A DNA stretch of 8,632 nucleotides from Lentisphaerota bacterium (GTDB taxonomy: Bacteria > Verrucomicrobiota > Lentisphaeria > Oligosphaerales > JAFGRS01), in the NCBI GenBank assembly GCA_012514865.1, contig JAAYZO010000857.1, positions 1-8,632 of the forward strand, in the 5' to 3' direction. Positions 1 to 6,605 of this stretch are shown here, piece after piece (within the stretch, counting starts at the first letter, position 1; each line of letters starts with the position of its first letter). The position numbers and the translations under genes were made by a program. Below the pieces are notes generated by a model that was not told where the DNA came from, searched no databases, and saw nothing but the letters and a program-made list of their open reading frames with translations.

Positions 1-960
1 GCCAGCGATCTCCCCCATGGACGAGCCGGTGGCATAGCAGACGGGACAGCCGAGGGTCATGGCCTCGAGGATGGGCAGGCCGAAGCCCTCGTAGCGCGAG
101 ACGAGGAGGGTGCCGCGGGCGTCGCGGTAGAGGCGCGCCAGGTCGGCGGCCGAGCAGGTCGGGCGGTGGCTGACGCCGGCAGTACGCCCGATCTGTTCGA
201 GGCATGCCTCGCCGCGCCAGCCGGGCTTGCCGACGAGGACCAGACGGGCCGCGGGCTGGCCCTGCCGGAAGGCATCGAAGGCATCCAGGAGCATGGCGAC
301 ATTCTTACGGGGGTCGAGGGTGCCGACGTAGAGGAGGTAAGGCGCCTCGGAGGCCCCCTCCGCGTCGGGTGCCGCGGGCGCTGCCGCGGCGGCACTATCG
401 AGCGACGACGCCAGGGGCGCGACGGCGACGCGCTCGGGCGGGAGCTCGAGCAGGTCGCAGATCTCGGCCTTCGAGAAGGCGCTGTCGGTGAGGATGAGGT
501 CGGCGCGACGGACATCGGCCGGGAGTCGGGCGCGCATGGCCGCCCCGAGTTCGGACGAACAGAGGGTGCCGCTGTGACGCAGGGCGACGACGTCGTGGAT
601 GGTGAGCACGCGGGCGCGGGCCTGCGGGGGCAGCCAGGACGCGAAGGCATTGGCGGTGGCGTGGGCAATGTCGACCCGGCCGCAGCGCGGCCGGGCGAGG
701 GCCGCCGCCAGGCGCGGGGCGGCAACGGCGAGGCGGTTGGGCAGCGGCACGTCGACGAAGCGGATCCCGGGATCCAGAGCCTGGCAGAGGGACCGCAGGC
801 GCCGGCAGCGCTCGACGCGACCGGAGGCCAGGCCGCTGACACAGCGGATGGCCTCGGGCTGGCGCGCGAACTCGCGGAGGAGCCCGTTGACGTAGTTGGC
901 GATGCCCGAAGGCTGCGTCAGCAGGGGCACGGTCTCGATGAAGGCAGAGAGCGGGGTCAT
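1..960 (-). CDS. GT4-family glycosyltransferase, C-terminus cut by window edge
   Basis: Retaining GT-B glycosyltransferase of family GT4, expected to transfer a sugar from a nucleotide-sugar to a growing glycan on the cytoplasmic face of the inner membrane. The 320 residues present begin MTPLSAFIETVPLL. An N-terminal acceptor domain contains TIHDVVAL (120-127) and TDSAFSKAEI (158-167). After an Ala/Pro-rich linker (about 187-206), the donor domain has GTLDPRKN (213-220) and the E-x7-E motif in EGFGLPILEAM (E291, E299). The frame is still open at base 1, so roughly the last 40-60 residues of a normal GT4 protein are missing. The ATG at 960 is chosen because the family fold begins there (the SGIANYVNGLL helix). 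No clear Shine-Dalgarno precedes it. It lies 40 bp after the preceding glycosyltransferase, so it is probably in the same operon. Donor and acceptor cannot be read from sequence. Confidence 0.9.
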   Translation of the reverse strand, partial: MTPLSAFIETVPLLTQPSGIANYVNGLLREFARQPEAIRCVSGLASGRVERCRRLRSLCQALDPGIRFVDVPLPNRLAVAAPRLAAALARPRCGRVDIAHATANAFASWLPPQARARVLTIHDVVALRHSGTLCSSELGAAMRARLPADVRRADLILTDSAFSKAEICDLLELPPERVAVAPLASSLDSAAAAAPAAPDAEGASEAPYLLYVGTLDPRKNVAMLLDAFDAFRQGQPAARLVLVGKPGWRGEACLEQIGRTAGVSHRPTCSAADLARLYRDARGTLLVSRYEGFGLPILEAMTLGCPVCYATGSSMGEIAG

Positions 961-1000
961 GTTGAATGGGCAGATTGCGGTGCGGACCGGGCGGCGCGGC

Positions 1001-2278
1001 TCACGCAGTCAGCTCGAGCACCTGGCGCAGGAGCGTCTCGGCGGCGGCATCCCAGTTCGGCCAGCGGAAGTCGAGGAGGGTCTGGCGCAGTGCGCTTTCG
1101 CGTCGGTAGAAGGAGTCGAGGGCGGCCCCGAGGCCGCCAGCGCGGTCCAGGGAGAAGTAGATGGGCAGGTCGCCGCCGACCTCACGGAAGACGGGTATGT
1201 CGCTGGCCAGGACGGGCAGCCCCATCTGCATGAACTCGACGATCGGCAGGCCGAAGCCCTCGACACAGGAGGCCACGATGCCGGCGCGGCTGCGGCGGAT
1301 CGCGGTGGCGACAGCGCTGTCGGGAACCCCCCTGAGGTGCCAGAACGGCCGGCCTTCCTGGGCGATGGCGGCCAGGCGGGCGTGGGTCTCGGCCATGCCG
1401 GCAGCCAGGCTGCCCAGGAAGAGCAGGCCCTCGGTCGCGCCCTGTTGCCAGCGTTGCTCGAACGCATCGAGGACGAAGGCGTGGCCTTTGCGCGGCTCCA
1501 GGGTGCCGAGCATGAGGAAGACTGGCCGGTCGGCCCACAGTCCGTTCGGCCAGCCCGGCCATTCGGCGGCGGTCGGGTCGGCGGCGGGGATGAAATCAGC
1601 CCCCAGGTGGAAGAAGCCGACAGGGCAGCGCTGCGGGTCCCATCCGGTGATGGCCTGGGCGGCGTAGTCGCGCACCTGCCCGGCGACGGTCGCCGAGATC
1701 GCGACGACGGCGTTGGCGAGCGACAGAACCCGCGGGGCATCACGCTGGAAATCGCGGGCCACCCGCGGGTCGCAGAACTGCGGGTGGCTGACGGGGATGA
1801 GATCATACATGACCACGGCCGCCCGCACTCCGCGCCCGCGTGCCGCTGCCAGAGCATCGACGACGGTGCTGCGACCCCAGAACGAATCGAGGACGAGATA
1901 GCGGTCTGTGGGGTTCAGACTGAGCGGCCGCCGGCGCAGGGCGCGCACGGGCTGGTAGAGGCGGTGCCGGCGCCAGGGGCGCAACAGGGCGGCGGCTCCG
2001 GGCAGGCGCTCGATGGCCTGGCGCAGGCCGTGCCGGCAACGCCGGAGCGGCACGGCTTCAGGGGCCGCATCCGGAGCCGCCGAGGGCCGCGGGGCGATGG
2101 CGGCGGCGGGGTCCACGATGGCGTGGAGGTGGCGGCCGATGGCGACGACGGGGACCATCTCCACGCCGAACGTCTCGCTGAGCTGCGGCAGGCGCACAAC
2201 GACATTCCGGACCACCCTTTGGATACCCGTGTGGTAGCCGTGGAGGGCCGTCTCGGTCATGTCGACCAGGAGGCGCAT
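1001..2278 (-). CDS. GT4-family glycosyltransferase
   Basis: Complete 425-residue GT-B glycosyltransferase of family GT4. The N-terminus, MRLLVDMTETALHGYHTGIQ, is typical of the subgroup with a 'TGIQRVVRN' signature found in O-antigen and EPS clusters. YDLIPVSHP (158-166) lies in the acceptor domain. The donor domain has GTLEPRKG (258-265), EGFGLPIVEFM (E340 and E348 form E-x7-E) and DIPVFREVGGD (360-370). The frame stays open upstream to 2350, but the ATG at 2278 is preferred: GGAG sits 6 bp before it, and the extra 24 residues are Pro/Thr-rich and unlike the family. An Ala/Pro-rich insert at about 57-77 separates early strands of the first domain. It follows the ABC flippase after 106 bp and precedes a second GT4 by 40 bp. 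Its sugar specificity is unknown; sequential action with the next enzyme is an inference. Confidence 0.93.
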   Translation of the reverse strand: MRLLVDMTETALHGYHTGIQRVVRNVVVRLPQLSETFGVEMVPVVAIGRHLHAIVDPAAAIAPRPSAAPDAAPEAVPLRRCRHGLRQAIERLPGAAALLRPWRRHRLYQPVRALRRRPLSLNPTDRYLVLDSFWGRSTVVDALAAARGRGVRAAVVMYDLIPVSHPQFCDPRVARDFQRDAPRVLSLANAVVAISATVAGQVRDYAAQAITGWDPQRCPVGFFHLGADFIPAADPTAAEWPGWPNGLWADRPVFLMLGTLEPRKGHAFVLDAFEQRWQQGATEGLLFLGSLAAGMAETHARLAAIAQEGRPFWHLRGVPDSAVATAIRRSRAGIVASCVEGFGLPIVEFMQMGLPVLASDIPVFREVGGDLPIYFSLDRAGGLGAALDSFYRRESALRQTLLDFRWPNWDAAAETLLRQVLELTA

Positions 2279-2284
2279 GGGGGG

Positions 2285-2288
2285 CTCC
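2285..2288 (-). promoter_or_regulatory. Shine-Dalgarno site for the GT4 gene starting at 2278
   Basis: On the minus strand GGAG is separated from the ATG at 2278 by six cytosines. It decides the start in favour of 2278 over the in-frame upstream alternative at 2350. Confidence 0.7.
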
Positions 2289-2322
2289 AGTGTCACGGTG
2301 TGGCCAGGTGGCGTGCCCGGCT

Positions 2323-2344
2323 CCGTCGCGGGACAGCGCGACGG
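2323..2344 (-). other. Perfect hairpin in the flippase-glycosyltransferase gap
   Basis: Arms CCGTCGCG and CGCGACGG (8 bp, no mismatch) flank a 6-nt loop within the 106-bp space between the flippase stop (2385) and the glycosyltransferase start (2278). No T-run follows on the minus strand, so it does not look like an intrinsic terminator. It may be an mRNA processing or stability element that sets different levels for the genes on each side. In DNA this GC-rich, chance is also possible. Confidence 0.4.
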
Positions 2345-2384
2345 CGGCACCGCCTTGCGACGGAAAGGCCGAACGATCGGGGGA

Positions 2385-4298
2385 TCAGGCGCCGCGTGGT
2401 GCCGCGCCGGACGGTGCTGGCGTGGTACCGTCAGCAGCGGCGCCGGCGAGCTGGGCGAAGCGTGGGCAGGAGGTCATCAGCTCGTCGTAGGTGCCGCTGG
2501 CGGCGAGCCGGCCATCGACGATGCAGTGGATGCGGTCGCAGGCGCGCACCGTGCTCAGGCGGTGGGCGATCATGATGACGGTGCGCTGGCCCTTGAGGGC
2601 CTCCACGGCGTCGATGACGGCCTGCTCGGTGCCGGTGTCGAGGGCCGAGGTCCCCTCATCCATGATGAGGACATCCGGGTTGTGGTAGAGGGCGCGGGCG
2701 ATGCCGACGCGCTGGCGCTGGCCGCCGGAGAGGCGGGCGCCGTGGTCGCCGATGAGGGTCTCGACGCCGTTGGGGAGGGCCCGGATGGTGTCCTCGAGCT
2801 GAGCGGCGGCGATGGCGCGGCGCAGGTCGGCGGGGTCGATCCGGTCGTCAGGGACGCCGAGGGCGATGTTGCGGGCGACGGTGTCATCGAGCAGGACGAT
2901 GCTCTGCGGGACGTAGCCGATATGGCGGCCCCAGGCGGCGGGGTCGTCGCGGATGTCGCGGCCATCGACCAGGACGGCGCCCTCCTGGGGCTCCAGGAGG
3001 CCGGTGACGAGGTCGACCAGGGTGGTCTTGCCGGAGCCGGTGGGTCCGACGAAGGCGACACTGGCGCCGCGCGGGATGCTCAGCGAGACGCCGTCGACGG
3101 CCCGGGGGCGGTCCGCGGCGTAGCGGAAGGCGACCTGGCGCAGCTCGATGCCATGGTGGAAGGCCAGCCCGGGCGGGGGCGCCGCGGGCGCGACGGGCGC
3201 CGGCGACGGCGTTGCCGCGGGCGCCGCGGGCGCGACGGGCGCCGGCGACGGCGTTGCCGCGGGCGCCGCGGGCGTGGCGGCCTGCAGGGCCTGGAGTTCG
3301 TCGTGGACGGCATCCACGGCGCTGAGGCGGTAGCGGATCTGGCCGAGGCCGGCGACGAATTCGGCGGCGCAGCCCTTGATGCGGGCCAGCGCCACGGTGA
3401 ACAGCGCCAGCACCGGCATCAGGCTCTGCAGGGGCCGGCCGGTGCCGACCATGAGGCCGGCGGCGAGCAGGAGGACGGCCACGACGATCAGCTCCATGAC
3501 CGGCCAGGTGGAGCGTCGGGCCGTATCCGAGAAACGCTGGGTGCGGGCGAGCTTCTCGGCGGCCTGCCGGAAGTGCCCGGCGAAGTGGCCGGTGCGACCG
3601 AGGACGCGGGCCTCCTTGAGGACGGCCAGGCCCTCGGAGACCACCTTGTAGCGCCGGCGGCGGGCGGCGTGCTCGTCGCTCGAGCAGCGCTTCAGCCGGG
3701 CGTTCAGGCTGAGCAGGAAGCCGAGGCCGAAGAGGCCCAGGCTGGCGAAGGTCACCAGGCCGACCAGGGGCTCGCGCCAGAGGACGACCACGACGACGGT
3801 CAGCATGACGACGCCCTGGCGGAGGACATTCAGGAGTGCGGTCAGGACGTCGTTGAAGATAAAACCGACATCCTCGAGGACCGCGCGGAGCATCTGGGTC
3901 GAGTTATGGCTGAGGTGGTAGCTGTAGGGGGCCCCGAGGTAGGACTCGAAGAGGCGGCAGGAGAGCTCGACCTCGCGGTTGCGGACGATGCGGTCCTGGA
4001 TGGTGTAGCTGAGGACGAGGTAGAGGACGCGGCAGAGGAAGAAGGCCAGGAGGGCGACGCTGCCGAGGGCGAGGATGCGGGCGGGTGTATCAGCGCCGAG
4101 GGCATCGAGGACGGCGGCGGCGGTGGCGTTCTGGCGGGCCAGGCTCGGATCGACGGCCGCCGCCACGAACAGCGGCACGGCCCCCAGGCCGACCAGCTCC
4201 AGGGCGGCGGCGCCGAGCATCATGACCACGACCAGGCCGAAGCGGGCCCAGTCGGCGGGCCTGAAGAGCCGCAGGATGCGCTGCAGACGACCGATCAT
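2385..4298 (-). CDS. PglK/MsbA-type ABC transporter, lipid-linked glycan flippase
   Basis: 637-residue half-transporter (membrane domain plus ATPase), expected to work as an inner-membrane homodimer that flips a lipid-linked oligosaccharide or related lipid using ATP. Hydrophobic segments lie near residues 19-48, 75-100, 150-173, 177-198, 266-285 and 290-306. The coupling region EGLAVLKEARVLGR (222-235) resembles the PglK branch. The ATPase domain has Walker A GPTGSGKTT (418-426), Q-loop Q465, signature LSGGQ (523-527), Walker B VLIMDEGTSALD (543-554, catalytic E548) and switch H579, so it should be active. DEG replaces the more usual DEA. The linker between domains (about 340-376) is an Ala/Pro/Thr tract containing a duplicated 14-residue unit. 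The C-terminal tail (618-637) is low complexity. Its ATG overlaps the nuclease stop as ATGA (4295-4298). PglK-like is preferred over MsbA because of the glycosyltransferase neighbours; the substrate is unproven. Confidence 0.92.
   Translation of the reverse strand: MIGRLQRILRLFRPADWARFGLVVVMMLGAAALELVGLGAVPLFVAAAVDPSLARQNATAAAVLDALGADTPARILALGSVALLAFFLCRVLYLVLSYTIQDRIVRNREVELSCRLFESYLGAPYSYHLSHNSTQMLRAVLEDVGFIFNDVLTALLNVLRQGVVMLTVVVVVLWREPLVGLVTFASLGLFGLGFLLSLNARLKRCSSDEHAARRRRYKVVSEGLAVLKEARVLGRTGHFAGHFRQAAEKLARTQRFSDTARRSTWPVMELIVVAVLLLAAGLMVGTGRPLQSLMPVLALFTVALARIKGCAAEFVAGLGQIRYRLSAVDAVHDELQALQAATPAAPAATPSPAPVAPAAPAATPSPAPVAPAAPPPGLAFHHGIELRQVAFRYAADRPRAVDGVSLSIPRGASVAFVGPTGSGKTTLVDLVTGLLEPQEGAVLVDGRDIRDDPAAWGRHIGYVPQSIVLLDDTVARNIALGVPDDRIDPADLRRAIAAAQLEDTIRALPNGVETLIGDHGARLSGGQRQRVGIARALYHNPDVLIMDEGTSALDTGTEQAVIDAVEALKGQRTVIMIAHRLSTVRACDRIHCIVDGRLAASGTYDELMTSCPRFAQLAGAAADGTTPAPSGAAPRGA
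3181..3274. repeat. 42-bp tandem repeat, 2.2 copies, in the flippase linker
   Basis: The 42-bp unit at 3181-3222 is repeated without change at 3223-3264 and followed by 10 matching bases at 3265-3274. Being a multiple of three, it keeps the flippase frame open and encodes PAAPAATPSPAPVA twice (residues 343-356 and 357-370), then PAAP. Identity at every base, including third positions, suggests a recent slippage duplication. This is coding sequence, not a CRISPR array or mobile element. Confidence 0.9.
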
Positions 4299-4996
4299 AG
4301 GCAGATCCCGGGGGGGCCGGCCTCCGGCGCGGGGGCACCGCCGGCAGACCAGGCGGCGGCGGCTTCATGGAGGGTCTCGACCAGCGCGGCGGCGCGCTGA
4401 GGCCCGACGCCGTAGACCTCCTTCAGCTCGGCGGCCGTGGCGCCCATGACAGCGGCGACAGAGCCGAAGTGCTGGAGGAGCCGCTGGGCCAGGGTCGGCC
4501 CGACGCCGGGCAGGGCCTGCAGGACGGCCTCCTTGCGGGCCTGGAGCCGCCGGCCAGGGCTGCCGTGGATCAGTCCGCTGGCATGCCCGACACGGCAGCG
4601 CTGCTCGAAGAGCTGGGCCAGGGTCCAGGCGGTGTCCGCCTGGTCGCGGGTGCGCAGCACGGGGAGGCGGAAGCTCTGTGCTAGGGTGATGAAGGCACCG
4701 CGCAGGGCCGGCATGGAAAGTCCGACGGCGCCCTCGAAGGTCATGCCTTCGACGATCAGGATGGGGTGATCCTCGTGGATGACCAGGCGGTAGGCCTGGC
4801 TGAACAGCCGCCCGTCGATGATCGAGAGGGCGAAGTCCTGAGTGGTCTTGCGTTCGACGAGGGTACCGGTGCCCAGGCGGTAGTCGCCGAGCGGGAGCAT
4901 AGCGCGTTCGAGGTCGAAGCCGTGATGCTCCACGAGGCAGCGGGCGAGGTCGTCCGCGTGCTCGCGGCAGTCCATGACGATGCGTCGCAGGTCCAT
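4295..4996 (-). CDS. ERCC4-domain (XPF/Hef-type) nuclease with helix-hairpin-helix
   Basis: 233-residue predicted structure-specific DNA endonuclease. The N-terminal ERCC4 nuclease domain (about 4-125) has an acidic strand VMDCRE (7-12), LPLGDYRLG (35-42), the metal-binding core VERKTTQDF (47-55) and DGRLFSQAYRL (61-71). This matches the GDY...ERKxxxDL...DGRLxxQ pattern of XPF, MUS81 and Hef. The C-terminal part (about 155-212) has tandem helix-hairpin-helix motifs, LPGVGPTLAQRLL (162-174) and VYGVGPQRAAALV (194-206), which bind branched or flapped DNA in this family. There is no helicase domain, so it is a stand-alone nuclease module; family members usually act as dimers. All catalytic residues appear intact. 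It starts 2 bp after the GmhB-like stop and overlaps the flippase start as ATGA. A DNA-repair enzyme inside a glycan operon is unexpected. The fold assignment is firm; the role here is unknown. Confidence 0.93.
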   Translation of the reverse strand: MDLRRIVMDCREHADDLARCLVEHHGFDLERAMLPLGDYRLGTGTLVERKTTQDFALSIIDGRLFSQAYRLVIHEDHPILIVEGMTFEGAVGLSMPALRGAFITLAQSFRLPVLRTRDQADTAWTLAQLFEQRCRVGHASGLIHGSPGRRLQARKEAVLQALPGVGPTLAQRLLQHFGSVAAVMGATAAELKEVYGVGPQRAAALVETLHEAAAAWSAGGAPAPEAGPPGICL

Positions 4997-4998
4997 GC

Positions 4999-5553
4999 TC
5001 AGTCGCGATCCGGTCGCGGGTGGGCGGCCAGCCAGGCGGCGGCGGCGGTGAGGTCGGCGACGCGGGCATCCGGCCGGCAGTCGGGCTCGGCGCCGGGGCT
5101 GGTCTCGATGAGGATGGCGGCCATGCCGCAGCGCCGCGCCAGTTCGACATCGCTGGCCTTATCGCCGATCATGGCGCTGCGGCGCGGGTCCAGGCCGAGG
5201 TCGGCGCAGGCGCGCTCGACCATGCCGGTGGCGGGCTTGCGGCAGTCGCAGCGGTCCTCGGGGACATGCGGGCAGAGGTAGATGCCGTCGAGGCTGACGC
5301 CGGCAGCGGCCAGGAGTTCGGTGAGGCGGCGGTGGACGGCCTCGACATCCTCGAGGGTGAAGTAGCCGCGGCCGACGCCGGACTGGTTGGTGACCACCAC
5401 CAGGCGGTAGCCGAGACGGCGCAGCGCCGCCAGACCGGCGGCCGCGCCGGGGAGGAGCTCGACGCCGTCGGGGTCGCTGAGGTAGTGCCGGTCGGCGATG
5501 AGGGTGTCATCGCGGTCGAGGAAGGCGCAGGGCTGGTGATGGGGTGCCGTCAT
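4999..5553 (-). CDS. gmhB: GmhB-like HAD-IIIA phosphatase (D,D-heptose 1,7-bisphosphate phosphatase family)
   Basis: 184-residue cytoplasmic HAD phosphatase of the GmhB/HisB-N group, which removes the 7-phosphate from D-glycero-D-manno-heptose 1,7-bisphosphate on the route to ADP- or GDP-heptose. HAD motif I is FLDRDDTL (nucleophile D13, acid/base D15), motif II TNQSG (55-59), motif III K106 in CRKP, and motif IV GDKASD (130-135). A zinc loop is seen as C94-P-H96 and C102-D-C104, with a shorter span between the pairs than in E. coli GmhB. Length is normal. The ATG at 5553 follows the phosphatase stop by 5 bp and has only a weak TGAG upstream. No other heptose genes (gmhA, hldE, hddA) are in the window, so the true substrate could be another sugar bisphosphate. 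The symbol reflects family membership, not proven specificity. Confidence 0.88.
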   Translation of the reverse strand: MTAPHHQPCAFLDRDDTLIADRHYLSDPDGVELLPGAAAGLAALRRLGYRLVVVTNQSGVGRGYFTLEDVEAVHRRLTELLAAAGVSLDGIYLCPHVPEDRCDCRKPATGMVERACADLGLDPRRSAMIGDKASDVELARRCGMAAILIETSPGAEPDCRPDARVADLTAAAAWLAAHPRPDRD

Positions 5554-5558
5554 GGTGC

Positions 5559-6605
5559 TCAGATTCGGCTGAACTGCAGACGGAAGCGGTTGCAGGCGCC
5601 GAAGTCACGCTGGACCCACCCGGGGTGGACCTGCACCGCCTCGACGCAGGCCTCCTCCTGCAGACGCCGGCTGGAGAAGTTCAGGGCGGTGAGGGCGGTG
5701 CCGTAGACGCTGCCGGTGTCGATGTTGATGGCGACGACCTCGCTGAGGGCCGCGTCGTAGCGCACCATCCCCTCGGTGAGGCGCGGGGTGACGGTGCGGC
5801 CCTCGGGGAAGATGACCAGGGGCAGCCCGGAGGCGGGCTCGTAGGTCGGCAGGGCACCCGGGTGGATGGTGTTGATGATGGGCGTGGGCGTATGGCCGTG
5901 GACGAGGATGAAATCGCCGAAGCGCTGCCGGGGAAGTTCGCGGTTCCAGATGTGGAAGTTGTCGAGCCACATCGGGTACTTGAACATCAGGGCCCGGAAG
6001 TCGCGGCGCGTGCGCACGCTGAGCTGCTCGGTGATCGGGATCTCCGGGTCGTCATCGCGCGGCTGCAGGCGGCAGTCGGAACGACGGTACAGCGAGGCGT
6101 GCGAGAAGGCCAGCGTCAGGCCGCGGCCGGGAAGCGGGAGCTGCTCGACGTGGGCATAGGCCAGGGCGTCGAGGAAGGCGCGATGCTCGGGCTCGAGCCG
6201 CAGGTCGGCCGCCGTGAAGGAGGGGTGGCCCTGCGAGCGCATCCAGAGCTGGCTGAGGGCCTGGCGGTTGTTGAGGAACGAACAGACGGTGGCCTGACCG
6301 CCATTCTTGTCGAACCACGACTGGCCGTAGTCCTCGAGCCCGGGCTCGGGATCGAGGAACTCCAGCATCATGTCCTCGTGATTGCCGGCCAGGAAGACGG
6401 CGCTGAACTCGCGGCGCAGGTCGAGCAGGGCGTCGATGACCTCGCGCGAGCACGGGCCGTGGTCGATGTAGTCGCCGAGGAAGACGATGAGGACCTGCCG
6501 CTGCTGGCCGTACTCGATGGAGCGTATGGTGTTCAGCAGCGCCACCAGGGGATCGAGCATGCCGTGGATATCGCCGACGACCCAGATACTGCGCTCGACG
6601 ATCAT
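5559..6605 (-). CDS. PPP-family metallophosphatase (serine/threonine phosphatase-like)
   Basis: 348-residue calcineurin-like phosphoesterase of the bacterial PPP group (protein phosphatases PrpA/PrpB, ApaH and relatives), using two metal ions to hydrolyse phosphate esters. Motifs in order: GDIHG (11-15), GDYIDHG (44-50), GNHED (74-78), FSHAS (167-171, matching the usual HAG/HAS), HGHTP (236-240) and NIDTGSVYG (294-302). The Arg of the consensus GDxxDRG, which contacts substrate phosphate in PP1-type enzymes, is His49 here. A C-terminal tail (about 308-348) extends past the conserved core. The open frame continues upstream to 6854, but the ATG at 6605 is right: GGAGG lies 7 bp before it and the protein begins directly with the first catalytic strand. 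It overlaps the regulator stop as ATGA. It may dephosphorylate a protein that controls glycan synthesis, or a nucleotide or sugar phosphate; sequence does not decide. Confidence 0.9.
   Translation of the reverse strand: MIVERSIWVVGDIHGMLDPLVALLNTIRSIEYGQQRQVLIVFLGDYIDHGPCSREVIDALLDLRREFSAVFLAGNHEDMMLEFLDPEPGLEDYGQSWFDKNGGQATVCSFLNNRQALSQLWMRSQGHPSFTAADLRLEPEHRAFLDALAYAHVEQLPLPGRGLTLAFSHASLYRRSDCRLQPRDDDPEIPITEQLSVRTRRDFRALMFKYPMWLDNFHIWNRELPRQRFGDFILVHGHTPTPIINTIHPGALPTYEPASGLPLVIFPEGRTVTPRLTEGMVRYDAALSEVVAINIDTGSVYGTALTALNFSSRRLQEEACVEAVQVHPGWVQRDFGACNRFRLQFSRI

Noticed and set aside
166..1233. Plus-strand open frame of 355 codons opposite the left-hand glycosyltransferase
   Set aside because: No family resemblance; the opposite strand carries GTLDPRKN and EGFGLP motifs in one uninterrupted frame.
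896..2575. Plus-strand open frame of 559 codons across the glycosyltransferases
   Set aside because: Low-complexity translation, antisense to two clear GT4 frames; same composition artefact.
3177..3274. CRISPR-like or mobile repeat
   Set aside because: The copies are directly adjacent with no spacers, and the unit is a multiple of three within a coding linker.
2259..4400. A 713-codon open frame on the plus strand opposite the flippase
   Set aside because: It is antisense to a gene with every ABC motif. The translation is rich in Gly, Ala, Glu and Asp with no recognisable domain, as expected opposite a GC-rich coding frame.
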